From Okeania sp. SIO3B5 (GTDB lineage: Bacteria; Cyanobacteriota; Cyanobacteriia; Cyanobacteriales; Microcoleaceae): 38,888 nt of DNA. Position 1 is the stretch's first letter. Each line of letters opens with the position of its first letter. This document shows, in pieces, positions 18,519 to 26,731 of the stretch. A program made the translations under genes and the position numbers. The stretch lies in contig NZ_JAAHHG010000044.1 in NCBI RefSeq assembly GCF_010692555.1, positions 1-38,888 of the forward strand, in the 5' to 3' direction. A model generated the notes under the pieces. The model was not told the DNA's origin, searched no databases, and saw only the letters and a list, made by a program, of their open reading frames with translations.

Positions 18519-18882
18519 GGCGCACCATCTGAATCTTTTAGAATTAAGGTATCAAACTAATTAGGCTAAATACAGAAATACAGGGTTTCTCAATAAGCAT
18601 AAACTATAGTTGTATTTTTCCTCCCTATTGCTTGTTGAAAAATGTACTTTACCGAATAATTAAGGTTTAAAGCTTCTACTTTAAAAGAGAAACAGCGGTC
18701 GTTAGCCCTGCTTCCCAAAGAGTGGGATTGCGTTAGCGGAGCTGCTCTGATAAGAGCGGGTTTCCTCGCTATATCCAATCGACCAAGAGAAGAAAAATTT
18801 TTCCTGTAAGTCATTCCTCTTCTCTTCAATAAGAGGTAATTATTAATTATTAATTGTTAATTATTAATTGTTTTTCTTATGC
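18519..18882. other. spacer with family C fragment, small dispersed repeat and ATTAATT STRR
   Basis: Family C-like ACCGAATAATTAAGGTTTAA at about 18653. A GC-rich dispersed repeat with GCGTTAGCGGAGCTGC at 18700-18775. TAATTAT/TAATTGT units at 18837-18870. No gene supported. Confidence 0.5.
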
Positions 18883-19812
18883 TTAAGACAACTTCATCCA
18901 ACCTATTCCTTGATAACCAAAATCAAACAATTCGGGATGTAAAATTTCCGCTAAAATTTCTAAAGAATCCACTAATCTCGGCCCTGGACGGTTAAAATAA
19001 GAATTGCCGTCCGTAATGTAAACTTTGCCCGATTTAACTACAGGTAAATCTTGCCATTCTGGACGATTAATTAACTCCATAGTATCTTGGCGAGTACGTT
19101 CTAAATCAAAACCGCAAGGCATAAAAATTATCATATCTGGATTAGCAATTAATAAGTCTTCCCATTTTAACCATGGAGAATGTTTTCCCACTACTCCAAA
19201 CAATGAATTTCCCCCAGCAAACTGAACTAATTCTGGTATCCAATTTCCTGCTGCCATTAGCGGATCGCTCCACTCAATACAAGCTACTTTCGGAATATCA
19301 CTAACTGGTAAATTTTGAGTTTTTTCAACACAAGCTTTAACCCTATATTTTAACTGAGAAATTACTTCATTTCCATCTACTCCTAAACTCATTGCTACTT
19401 TTTCCATATCTGCCCAAACTTCTGCCAATAAATTAGGCTGTAATGAAATAATTTGAGGATGACTTTTAGTTAAATTTGCTACAGCAGCTTCTACTTCTGC
19501 TAGACTAACGGCACAAACATCACATTGAGCTTGAGTAATAATATAAGTGGGTTTTAATTTCTCTAGAGTTTCTATTTCTACACGGTAGACACTCAAGGCA
19601 GATTGTAATAATTCTGTAGCTCGATTATGAATTTCACTACTACTTCCATCAGGATTAAATTTAGGCTGAGTACAAACAGGCAAGTTTTTAACTTCTGGAG
19701 GATAGTCACATTCGTGACTTCTACCCACTATAGCATCCATTAATCCCAATGTGGCAACAATTTCTGTGGCACTAGGAATTAGAGAAACTATTTTTAGTTG
19801 ACTATCGATCAT
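18883..19812 (-). CDS. BtuF/TroA-like substrate-binding protein (cobalamin-type), no signal peptide
   Basis: 309 residues with the helical-backbone periplasmic binding protein fold: VSLIPSATEIVATLGLMDAI at the N-terminus, HECDYPPEVKNLP, IITQAQCDVC, VACIEWSDPLMAAGNWIPEL, and LVDSLEILAEILHPELF at the end. This is the BtuF-like group annotated as cobalamin-binding or Fe-complex binding. ATG 19812 has a GAGGA ribosome site 4 nt upstream, which fixes a start giving no signal peptide or lipobox; as read, the protein would be cytoplasmic. That is common for this subfamily and makes a classical uptake role doubtful. No BtuC/BtuD genes are nearby. Confidence 0.85.
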   Translation of the reverse strand: MIDSQLKIVSLIPSATEIVATLGLMDAIVGRSHECDYPPEVKNLPVCTQPKFNPDGSSSEIHNRATELLQSALSVYRVEIETLEKLKPTYIITQAQCDVCAVSLAEVEAAVANLTKSHPQIISLQPNLLAEVWADMEKVAMSLGVDGNEVISQLKYRVKACVEKTQNLPVSDIPKVACIEWSDPLMAAGNWIPELVQFAGGNSLFGVVGKHSPWLKWEDLLIANPDMIIFMPCGFDLERTRQDTMELINRPEWQDLPVVKSGKVYITDGNSYFNRPGPRLVDSLEILAEILHPELFDFGYQGIGWMKLS

Positions 19813-19933
19813 TTTTCCTCTTGAGTATATAGCGATCGCTTTTACTTACTTAATAAAAAATTAAGCTTCATTATAATTGATTAGTATTTTGGAATAATAG
19901 TATTTAGAACAAACCTAAACTATTTAGCTGTAG
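19813..19933. promoter_or_regulatory. divergent intergenic region with HIP1 site
   Basis: 121 bp between the divergent BtuF-like and pentapeptide genes, so both promoters must lie here or be absent. It contains HIP1 GCGATCGC at 19832-19839 and a very AT-rich stretch. No clear -35/-10 pair stands out. Confidence 0.4.
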
Positions 19934-20695
19934 ATGCCCATAAGAGATGCCAAGCAAATGCTAGAAGATTATACTAATGGTAATAGAAACTTTATTGCTG
20001 TAGAGCTGCCGGAAGTTGACCTTAGTAGTATTAATCTGAGTGGTGCTGATTTTAGTAATTCTGATTTTAGTGATGCTGACTTGACGAATGCTAACCTCAG
20101 TGGAGTCAATCTTAGTCATGCTAATTTGAGTGGTACAAATTTAGTAGGAGCAAATTTAAGTGAAGCTAACTTAACAGGTGCTAAACTATGTGAAGCTAAT
20201 CTGAGTCATGCTAACCTAAGTTGTGCGAATCTCTCAAAAATTGATGCAAATCGTGCTTTTTTATTTTGCGCTAATCTTTCTCAAGCTAATCTAGATAATG
20301 CTTTTCTCTTTAATGCTAGTCTTAGTTATGCTTGTCTGATTCATGCGAAGATGAAAGATATCAGTTTGATTGGTGCTAATTTAGTGGGTGCAGATTTGAG
20401 TAAAGCTGATTTAACTGGTTCATATTTAATTGTTGCAGACTTGAGTAGTGCTAATCTGACTAAGGCTAATTTCAGTAAAGTAGACCTCAACAGTTCTAAT
20501 TTATCCGGTGCTAATTTGACTAAAGCTAATTTTAATGGTGCTGATTTAAGTTGGGTAAATTTACTGGATACGAATTTGAGCCAGGTTAATTTAAACCGTT
20601 CTAAGTTAGCTGATGCTATTTTACCTGATGGTTTAAATTTTCAAGACTCTGGGTTATTCAAAAATATGAGATTGAGTTTAGTTAGTAAAGCATAA
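19934..20695 (+). CDS. pentapeptide repeat protein
   Basis: 253 residues, nearly all from about residue 27 to 235 made of A(D/N)LSx pentapeptides (for example ANLSGVNLSHANLSGTNLVG), predicted to fold as a right-handed quadrilateral beta helix. No signal peptide, membrane segment or extra domain is present. Such proteins are numerous in cyanobacteria; roles are mostly unknown, and similarity to gyrase-protecting Qnr/MfpA is only structural. It starts at ATG 19934 and shares its upstream region with the divergent binding-protein gene. Confidence 0.9.
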   Translation: MPIRDAKQMLEDYTNGNRNFIAVELPEVDLSSINLSGADFSNSDFSDADLTNANLSGVNLSHANLSGTNLVGANLSEANLTGAKLCEANLSHANLSCANLSKIDANRAFLFCANLSQANLDNAFLFNASLSYACLIHAKMKDISLIGANLVGADLSKADLTGSYLIVADLSSANLTKANFSKVDLNSSNLSGANLTKANFNGADLSWVNLLDTNLSQVNLNRSKLADAILPDGLNFQDSGLFKNMRLSLVSKA

Positions 20696-20786
20696 TTCCA
20701 GGTTTAAGGTCAATTTAAGACTAGACTCAGTAAATCTTCTTTTCTTCTATTTCAAAAGTTACGGTAAATTAGTACAACTTAGGAGG

Positions 20787-20938
20787 TATAGCGTTATGCG
20801 CAAGTTATGCATAGAGTGCGTAATTCTGAGGTTTCCTCAGAATGTAAGACGCACATCTGACAGTCAAAAGCTAAAAGTAATATCTGACTGAGTTTAAGCA
20901 CTTATAAATGTCCGCGCTCTATTTGCGTAGTGCTATAT
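20787..20938. mobile_element. MITE family F
   Basis: Ends TATAGCGTTATGCGCAA and TTGCGTAGTGCTATA are imperfect inverted repeats. Internal perfect hairpin ATTCTGAGG/CCTCAGAAT at about 20822-20842. A half copy of the end (GCGTAGTGCTATATTA) forms the stop of the small ORF at 1207-1407. Confidence 0.55.
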
Positions 20939-21337
20939 TACTTCATTGTTATCTTTAGAATTCAAATATTTATCTGGCTTCAGCATTGAAATATCCTGCC
21001 ATTAAAACGAAAGTTATTTGACTTAAAAATAACTGAAGTTTTGTTGGTATACAGTTTTAAGCGATCGCTAATGTAGAGCTTCCAATAATGAATTAGATGA
21101 CAGTAAAGATTACTTTTAAACTATATAGCAGTCGAAGGAAAGGGCGCGGAAGATAAAGAGCTTAAAACTCAGACAAGGCCAAATTTTTCCTTTTTCCTTC
21201 TACTATAGGACCCATTTGTTATATTTGCACGCGATATGTGCTTTTGGTTACTGGAGTAAGAAGTCAGGAAATTCAGGAATGAGGATAGGGGAAAAAGGTT
21301 GAAATTTTCTCCCATCTTCCCTATTCCGTATCTCTAT

Positions 21338-21480
21338 ATAGGGCTTGTTGAGCAACCATAAAAGTATTGACATATAAAGGTTTCAGACTGATTTTTTTGA
21401 AAAAAAGTGCCAGCTTTTCGCTCAAGAAAGCTCAAAAACTAGCGTTTTGTGCAGACAAGGGCAAAAAATTAAGGGACAAT
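21338..21480 (+). mobile_element. MITE family E, partial copy
   Basis: TATAGGGCTTGTTGAGCAAC followed by AGTATTGACATATAAAGG as in other family E left halves. No right terminal repeat can be found. Confidence 0.5.
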
Positions 21481-21723
21481 TATTCCAACTACATCCTCTG
21501 TAATTCCCATTCCTCCTAACTTCCCTTCCTGGGAGAGGTTGACTCCTGAGTTCCCCTCCTGGGAGGGGTTAGGGGTGGGTTTACTCCTACCCTCACCCAG
21601 ATGCTACCGGACATTACATAAATCATGAAGTACTTAAGCTAAGTTTTTTAACAATAAATTTTAAGTAGTTATAACTAGCTATGATAGTGTTTGGATAATT
21701 ATTTAATTAGTGACAATAATCTC

Positions 21724-22572
21724 ATGAGTAATATTTATGTGTTCCACGAAGGCAGAGGAGACAATGGGTGGCTTTGGTCTAATACCTTTGATGGTTCTGA
21801 ATGGGTTGGCGATCGAAAAGTACCCAATACAGGTATTACTGCGGGTCCATCAGCAGTAGTATACAATGACCAAATTTATGTGTTTCATCAAGGCCGGGAA
21901 GATAGTGGCTGGCTTTGGTACAATGTTTTTGATGGTTCTGAATGGGTTGGCGATCAAAAAGTACCCAATACAGGCATCAGCGAGGGTCCATCAGCAGTAG
22001 TATACAATGACCAAATCTATGTGTTTCACCAAGGTCGGGGAGATAGTGGCTGGCTTTGGTACAATGTTTTTGATGGTTCTGAATGGGCAGGTGATACTGA
22101 GGTCAAGAGAACAGGAATTACTGCCGATCCATCAGCAGTAGTATACAATGACCAAATCTATGTGTTTCATCAAGGCCGGGGAGATAGTGGCTGGCTTTGG
22201 TACAATGTTTTTAATGGTTCTGAATGGGCAGGTGACACCGAGGTCAAGAGAACAGGAATTACTGCAGGTCCATCAGCAGTAGTATACAATGACCAAATCT
22301 ATGTGTTTCATCAAGGCCGGGGAGACAGTGGCTGGCTTTGGTACAATGTTTTTGATGGCTCTGAATGGGCAGGTGACACTGAGGTCAAGAAAACAGGAAT
22401 TACTTCGAGTCCATCAGCAGTAGTATACAATGACCAAATCTATGTGTTTCACCAAGGCCGTGGAGATAGTGGTTGGCTTTGGTACAATGTTTTTGATGGT
22501 GCTGAATGGTTAGGCGATACTGAGGTGCGAGGAACAGGTCTCACTGACGATCCAGATGCAGTTGTAATGTAG
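21724..22572 (+). CDS. six-blade beta-propeller repeat protein, lectin-like
   Basis: 282 residues from ATG 21724 (an upstream in-frame TTG at 21691 is less likely). The entire protein is six repeats of 47 residues, each of the form YVFHQGRGDSGWLWYNVFDG then SEWxGDxxVxxTGIT and PSAVVYNDQI. Six short W-rich repeats with the last closing onto the first (MSNI at the start completes the blade that ends DAVVM) fit a six-bladed propeller, as in fungal fucose-binding and bacterial lectins; carbohydrate binding is inference. Repeats are almost identical at DNA level (141-bp unit), implying recent expansion. No signal peptide or ribosome site is seen. GGCAGAA STRR follows a few bases after the stop. 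Confidence 0.8.
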   Translation: MSNIYVFHEGRGDNGWLWSNTFDGSEWVGDRKVPNTGITAGPSAVVYNDQIYVFHQGREDSGWLWYNVFDGSEWVGDQKVPNTGISEGPSAVVYNDQIYVFHQGRGDSGWLWYNVFDGSEWAGDTEVKRTGITADPSAVVYNDQIYVFHQGRGDSGWLWYNVFNGSEWAGDTEVKRTGITAGPSAVVYNDQIYVFHQGRGDSGWLWYNVFDGSEWAGDTEVKKTGITSSPSAVVYNDQIYVFHQGRGDSGWLWYNVFDGAEWLGDTEVRGTGLTDDPDAVVM

Positions 22573-22742
22573 AAGAAAGGCAGAAGGCAGAAGGTCATTT
22601 CAGTTATCAGTTATCAGTTATCAGTACTTCCGACTAAAGCCGGAGGCTTGAAAATACTGAATTGATTTTTTTTCATCCCCTTAAAAGGGAAGATTTTGAA
22701 CCTCATTTTTCGGTAAGAAAAGCTAAGAAGAGATAAAGTTTT

Positions 22743-22873
22743 GGTGTTGGTGAATTTAGCTGTGATTTTCGTGCTTAGGGAATAGGTATTAAGGTAAGGA
22801 CATTCCATGGAACGTCCCTACTTGATTACCATTAGCCCAAATATCTTAATTCTTATGTTGATTCACCAATTCC
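22743..22873. mobile_element. MITE family B, copy 2 (uninterrupted)
   Basis: GGTGTTGGTGAAT and ATTCACCAATTCC as imperfect inverted ends, 131 bp, inverted relative to the copy at 1446-1861 and without the nested family C insertion. A central ATTCCATGGAACGTCCC matches the palindrome family at 13384. Confidence 0.75.
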
Positions 22874-22978
22874 AGTTTTTTGATAACTGATTATCCGGAA
22901 ATGACATAACATTCTTTTTTCAAATTGGTATTAGGTTTAGCGATCGCTCAAACAATTACTCAAAAGCATGGCGGTTTA

Positions 22979-23074
22979 ATTAGGGTTTGCTGATTAAATA
23001 TCGCGCGCATTGACTGATATTGGTTGTAGCATTTTTTGGTCTAAAACAAAAAGACTTTTGAGCGCAAACCCTAA
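22979..23074 (+). mobile_element. MITE family E, shortest complete copy (96 bp)
   Basis: ATTAGGGTTTGCTGATTAAA ... AAAAAGACTTTTGAGCGC AAACCCTAA. Both ends are present with nothing but about 50 bp between them, so it may represent the minimal element from which the longer copies grew by STRR and palindrome insertion. Confidence 0.8.
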
Positions 23075-23162
23075 GTAAAGGGTACAGACAATTCAAAAAT
23101 TTAAAATCAGACAACGTAATATTTTTCCTTCTTCTCTCTTCCCTCTTCCTTCCTCCGGTGAA

Positions 23163-24296
23163 TCAAAGTTTTTCAAAAGGAATCAATAATAAACTTCCCT
23201 CCATGAGAAGCTTTTTGGAATTATTGTTACTAAACCGCCAATATTGCTGATAATTGTTCAAAAAATTTTGCCCTAAAATTCCATCAACTTCTAATAATTT
23301 CAATACAGGGGAAGATAAAATCACTGTTTCTAAATTTGTGAGTTGATAATTTCCCATTTTTACTTTAGCTAAAGAGGCATATTCTGCCATTTCTATGCCA
23401 CAAAAACCTTGCACTCGAATTTCTTGTCTCTCAGCAGCAGAAATATTTAACTGATTAGCTAATTTTTGAGAAATAAAAATACTTTCTGCTCCCGTATCTA
23501 ACATAAAAATAAATGGACCTTTGCCATTAATTTCTACCTCAGCTAACATCACACCTAATTTAGTTTTAAGTGGAATGGCATCATCAATATTTGCGCTAGG
23601 TATTGGAGTAGGAGGCAATAATTTTAATTCTTGAGTTTGAGGATAAATTTCTACATCAAAATTACTCAAAATATCCATTCCTAAAACACCCGATAATCCT
23701 TCTGGCATGATAGTAGTAGTAAATTCTAAAGCTGTTAATCCTTCTACTTTGACATTATCAATTTTTAACACAGGTAAACGATGTAAATTAGCTTTCATTT
23801 CTGGGCATTCATCTCCTGCTACTGCATAGGTTAAAAGCTCTTGCGGTACTGGTTTTCCTATTAATGCTAATTCTTTGACAGTTTCTGTGGCAATAATAGA
23901 AGTAGAAGCACCAGTATCTAATAGGAAATTAACCGATTTTTTTCCTAGAGTAGCTGTTAAAGTAAAGGCTTTTCCTCCTCCTAAAAATTGCAAAGGGATA
24001 GTTGCTTTACCTGTGACTTTTGGGTCCGGTAAGTTTAGACCTTCTAATTCTACAATAGCTCCAATTTTTCTGTATTTATGAATAGTATTTTCTACAATTT
24101 CAGGACTTACATAAAGTTCTTTATTGTCTCCTATATTTTGTTTAGGTGTGTTGCCATGCACCCTACTATATTTATGACTGGCTATAGCTAAATTTTGTGA
24201 AAAAATAATAGGTTTTGATATAACTAAATGATGGAGGAAAATTGGGCAACTAATAGAGCTGAAAATAATAGTTATAATACTCCAAAATTTGTTCAT
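23163..24296 (-). CDS. exported two-domain retropepsin-like aspartic protease
   Basis: 377 residues from ATG 24296. An N-terminal hydrophobic segment (about 4-35) suggests export or anchoring. Two tandem retropepsin-like domains each carry a DTGA motif: LLDTGAST with Asp 127 and MLDTGAES with Asp 267, each followed by a Leu/Ile-Gly element (GVLGMDIL, GILGQNFL). Retropepsins normally need two identical chains to supply two catalytic Asp; here one chain has both, so it could act as a pseudo-dimer, as pepsins do, or each half could dimerise. Substrates are unknown. The upstream 130 bp and first codons are copied twice further upstream (25690 and 26399 regions). No ribosome site is seen. Confidence 0.85.
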   Translation of the reverse strand: MNKFWSIITIIFSSISCPIFLHHLVISKPIIFSQNLAIASHKYSRVHGNTPKQNIGDNKELYVSPEIVENTIHKYRKIGAIVELEGLNLPDPKVTGKATIPLQFLGGGKAFTLTATLGKKSVNFLLDTGASTSIIATETVKELALIGKPVPQELLTYAVAGDECPEMKANLHRLPVLKIDNVKVEGLTALEFTTTIMPEGLSGVLGMDILSNFDVEIYPQTQELKLLPPTPIPSANIDDAIPLKTKLGVMLAEVEINGKGPFIFMLDTGAESIFISQKLANQLNISAAERQEIRVQGFCGIEMAEYASLAKVKMGNYQLTNLETVILSSPVLKLLEVDGILGQNFLNNYQQYWRFSNNNSKKLLMEGSLLLIPFEKL

Positions 24297-24352
24297 AGTT
24301 GTTAATTAGTATGCCGATATTCTTTTTCGGAGATGTTTATTATAGCAATTCC

Positions 24353-24426
24353 AATAATGGTGAGGTACAAAATTATTTTGTTTTAGGGAATAGGGAAAAT
24401 AAATTAAGATAGGTGTACCTCATTTA
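24353..24426. mobile_element. short MITE-like element TGAGGTACA ... TGTACCTCA, copy 1
   Basis: Inverted ends GGTGAGGTACA and TGTACCTCATT about 70 bp apart, with a TTAGGGAATAGGG STRR inside. Copy 2 is at 25755-25838. Both sit just upstream of a protease-gene 5' end and may have been copied with it. Confidence 0.6.
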
Positions 24427-24488
24427 TATCTAAACCTTAAAAAAGAGTCATTTCAGAATTGTGCTTAATTCTACTTCCATTTTCTTGA

Positions 24489-25067
24489 TTAGTTACTTTG
24501 AAGCTGAAACAAATAATTAACTATAAAGTTATTTATAAGCCATTTATCTTCATTTTTTATAAGCTCAACTTGAATCTGAGCTAATCCTTTTTCAAAGGCT
24601 GCTTCAGCAAGATAATAATTTCCTTCGACATGGCTTATACCTTTATACTCTCTAAGTTTACCCAGGTTATATAAATGATTCTGAAAACTTTTTTCTGGCT
24701 CCCCTATTTCTAGGGAGTTAAGAAAGTGTTGTGTGGCGTTTATTCTCAAATATTGAGGGTTCCAGTAATATAGAATTTTTGGAATTGAATTATTAAAATA
24801 GTTTATTCCATCTTTCATATTAGCAAATTGTTTTTTGAAGAAATTTCCTAAAATTGGAAAATCAGAAAAAGCATCAAAAGGATCAAAATTTTCAATATCT
24901 GAGGTTATTATCTCACCATTATTCTGACTCTGATTAGATTTCCCGTCAAATTTCCTCAATAAACGTTGTGCCCATACATAGGAAAGCAAAAAAAATACTG
25001 CTAGGAGAAATACCAGACCTAGAAAAAAAATACCAAAGAGCATCAGAAGTATCGTAAGTAGAGTCAT
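24489..25067 (-). CDS. membrane-anchored hypothetical protein
   Basis: 192 residues from ATG 25067, with GGGAAC upstream as a weak ribosome site. One long N-terminal membrane segment (about 5-32) is followed by a basic QRLLRKF boundary, a disordered Asn/Ser/Glu stretch (40-62), and a mixed alpha/beta domain (about 105-188) with ATQHFLNSLEIGEPEKSF and AEAAFEKGLAQIQVEL, which has the look of a small NTF2/DUF4864-like fold (uncertain). It lies between the protease gene and its truncated copy, same strand. Function not recognised. Confidence 0.7.
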   Translation of the reverse strand: MTLLTILLMLFGIFFLGLVFLLAVFFLLSYVWAQRLLRKFDGKSNQSQNNGEIITSDIENFDPFDAFSDFPILGNFFKKQFANMKDGINYFNNSIPKILYYWNPQYLRINATQHFLNSLEIGEPEKSFQNHLYNLGKLREYKGISHVEGNYYLAEAAFEKGLAQIQVELIKNEDKWLINNFIVNYLFQLQSN

Positions 25068-25198
25068 AATTAAGTTCCCTTAAAACTAATGAATAAATTC
25101 TAGCTTGAATCTTTTTGTTCATCTATAAGCTACTTATTTCTTGGGTATATCTCAGTTATGCAATGATTAAAAATACTGATATAGCAATCCTAATAGGT

Positions 25199-25362
25199 TT
25201 TCATTAATGGATAATGGATAATGGATAATTGATAATTACCTCTGGTTAAAACCGCTCTTGATTGAATATAAGGAAATATTATTTCTTTTTTTCCCCTTAA
25301 AAGGGGAGGCTTTAAACCAGAATTATTTAATTATCAATTATTAATTAATAATGATTCGGTAA
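25199..25362. mobile_element. repeat family C, copy 2
   Basis: TTTCATTAATGGATAATGG to ATGATTCGGTAA, with CCTCTGGTTAAAACCG and GGCTTTAAACCAG inner inverted blocks and the CCCCTTAAAAGGGG hairpin, as at 1491-1710. Confidence 0.7.
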
Positions 25363-25480
25363 GATTTTATCGTAGGGGTTTGGTCTCCAAACCCAAGCGT
25401 CAAGGGATTTAGAGAGCAAACCCCTACAATTTTTTCTCACGAATGATTTCATATTGCTATATAATCAGTCAGCAAAAGCA

Positions 25481-25696
25481 TTATTGAGGTAAGCACATCA
25501 AAACATCCATATTTTTCCTGTCAAAACAATATTTCGGGAAATTTAGAAGTTGTTTGAGAAGTATTGCATAGATCTGATTAGCTAGAGTTAAATTTTGCGA
25601 AAAAATAATAGGTTTTGATATCAGTAAATTATGGAGAAAGATTGGGCAACTAATAGAGCTGAAAATAAGAGCTATAATACTCAAAAATTTGTTCAT
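25481..25696 (-). pseudogene. truncated copy of the retropepsin-like gene (5' end only)
   Basis: The first ~42 codons (MNKFLSIIALIFSSISCPIF and so on) match the signal region of the 23163-24296 protease (MNKFWSIITIIFSSISCPIF), and the ~130 bp upstream match too. After residue ~43 similarity stops and unrelated codons lead to an early stop, so no protease domain remains. It is a partial duplication. Confidence 0.75.
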
Positions 25697-25914
25697 AGTT
25701 GTTAATTATTATGCCGATATTCTGTTTAGGAGATGTATAATAAACATCTCCAATAATGGTGAGGTACAAAATTCGTTTGTTTTAGGGAATAGGGAATAGG
25801 GTACAGGGAAAAGAAATCAAGATAGGTGTACCTCATTAGCCTGAAAAACGCTATGTACATCTCCAATAATAAAAAATAAAATCAATTATTTTCCTGTAGT
25901 GGACTGTTGCACTA

Positions 25915-26166
25915 TTTAGGGCTTGCTGAATAAATCTAAAAGCATTGACATATAAAGGATTTAAAATTTTTTTGCTCGAAAAAAATGTCTGGTTTTCAGT
26001 CTAAAACGCTCAAAAAGTTAGTATTTTAGGTGCATAGTTGGGCAGAATAATCTTGGGACAAAACTTAGCTCCTACCTCCTCGTTCATTCCCATTTATCCT
26101 GTCTCCTGTCTCCTGTTTCCTATCTCCTAACCCTACGAAAAAAGACTTTTTCAACAAACCCTATTT
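25915..26166 (+). mobile_element. MITE family E, complete copy nested in another repeat
   Basis: TTTAGGGCTTGCTGAATAAA to AAAAAGACTTTTTCAACAAA then CCCTATTT. The flanks GTAGTGGACTGTTGCACTAT and GTGTGTCATTCCACTAC are inverted to each other, so it appears inserted in a small palindromic element. Confidence 0.75.
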
Positions 26167-26391
26167 AAGGTGTGTCATTCCACTACAAACTACTCAACGG
26201 TGCGTTACGGCGCAACGTAATACTTGACAGTTCAACCCTAATTTGTAGTAAGCGCCTAACGCACCCTACTGGACTGTTTCATCTTAAATGTTGCATTAGA
26301 AAATGGGGTGATGGGGGGATGGGGTGATGGGGGGATGGGGTGACGAAAAAAGCTAATGCACTATTTTAGGTGAAACAATCCACTACTAGCT

Positions 26392-26500
26392 CCAAAACTT
26401 GTTCATAGTTGTTAATTATTATGCCGATATTCTGTTTAGCAGATGTTGATTATATATCTCCAATCATAAAAGATAAAGTCAATTATTTTCCTAGCCCCCG
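26392..26500 (-). repeat. third copy of the protease 5'/upstream region
   Basis: CAAAACTTGTTCATAGTTG then TTAATTATTATGCCGATATT match 25681-25740 and 24281-24330, but only the first few codons remain. Confidence 0.7.
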
Positions 26501-26731
26501 CGCATCCCCCAATTTTGGGGGACTTTGAGAAGCAAATTGACTCTTGTTCCCTCCAAAGTTGGGGGGCTAGGGGGGCAAATAACTTCCGCGTAGCGGCACT
26601 ATTCCTACAAATTTCATCAATTCTAACAAATGATTTATATTAACAAAAATATCTTCTAGACGATGGTTTGATGAAAGAAGTTCATGGAAGGAAAAACCGA
26701 GGGGATTTTCTCCTAATAGATAGTAATATTC

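Larger units (their letters stand above)
20696..21723. other. 1-kb gene-free spacer with MITEs
   Basis: A MITE-like element at 20787-20938, a HIP1 octamer at about 21061-21068, a partial family E element from 21338, a GGGAGGGG/CCCCTCC hairpin block with GGGGTTAGGGGTGGGT (about 21520-21580) and a family A terminal fragment GATGCTACCGGACAT at about 21601. No gene seen. Confidence 0.6.
22573..23162. other. spacer with STRR, family C fragment, MITE B and MITE E
   Basis: GGCAGAA and AGTTATC heptamers at 22576-22624, family C fragment 22630-22725, MITE B 22743-22873, HIP1 at about 22941-22948, MITE E 22979-23074. No gene. Confidence 0.65.
25068..26566. other. 1.5-kb repeat region, no intact gene
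   Basis: Holds repeat C copy 2 (25199-25362), a truncated protease gene copy (25481-25696), its upstream repeat (25690-25838), MITE E (25915-26166), a GTAGTGGA/TCCACTAC inverted pair around it, a GTAGGGTGCGTTAGG-type repeat (26190-26285), GGGATGGGGTGAT STRR (26300-26345) and a third protease 5' copy (26392-26500). Confidence 0.65.

Noticed and set aside
18590-18829. Minus-strand 79-codon frame between lysozyme and BtuF-like genes
   Set aside because: It is made of a family C fragment and a small dispersed repeat; no start signal.
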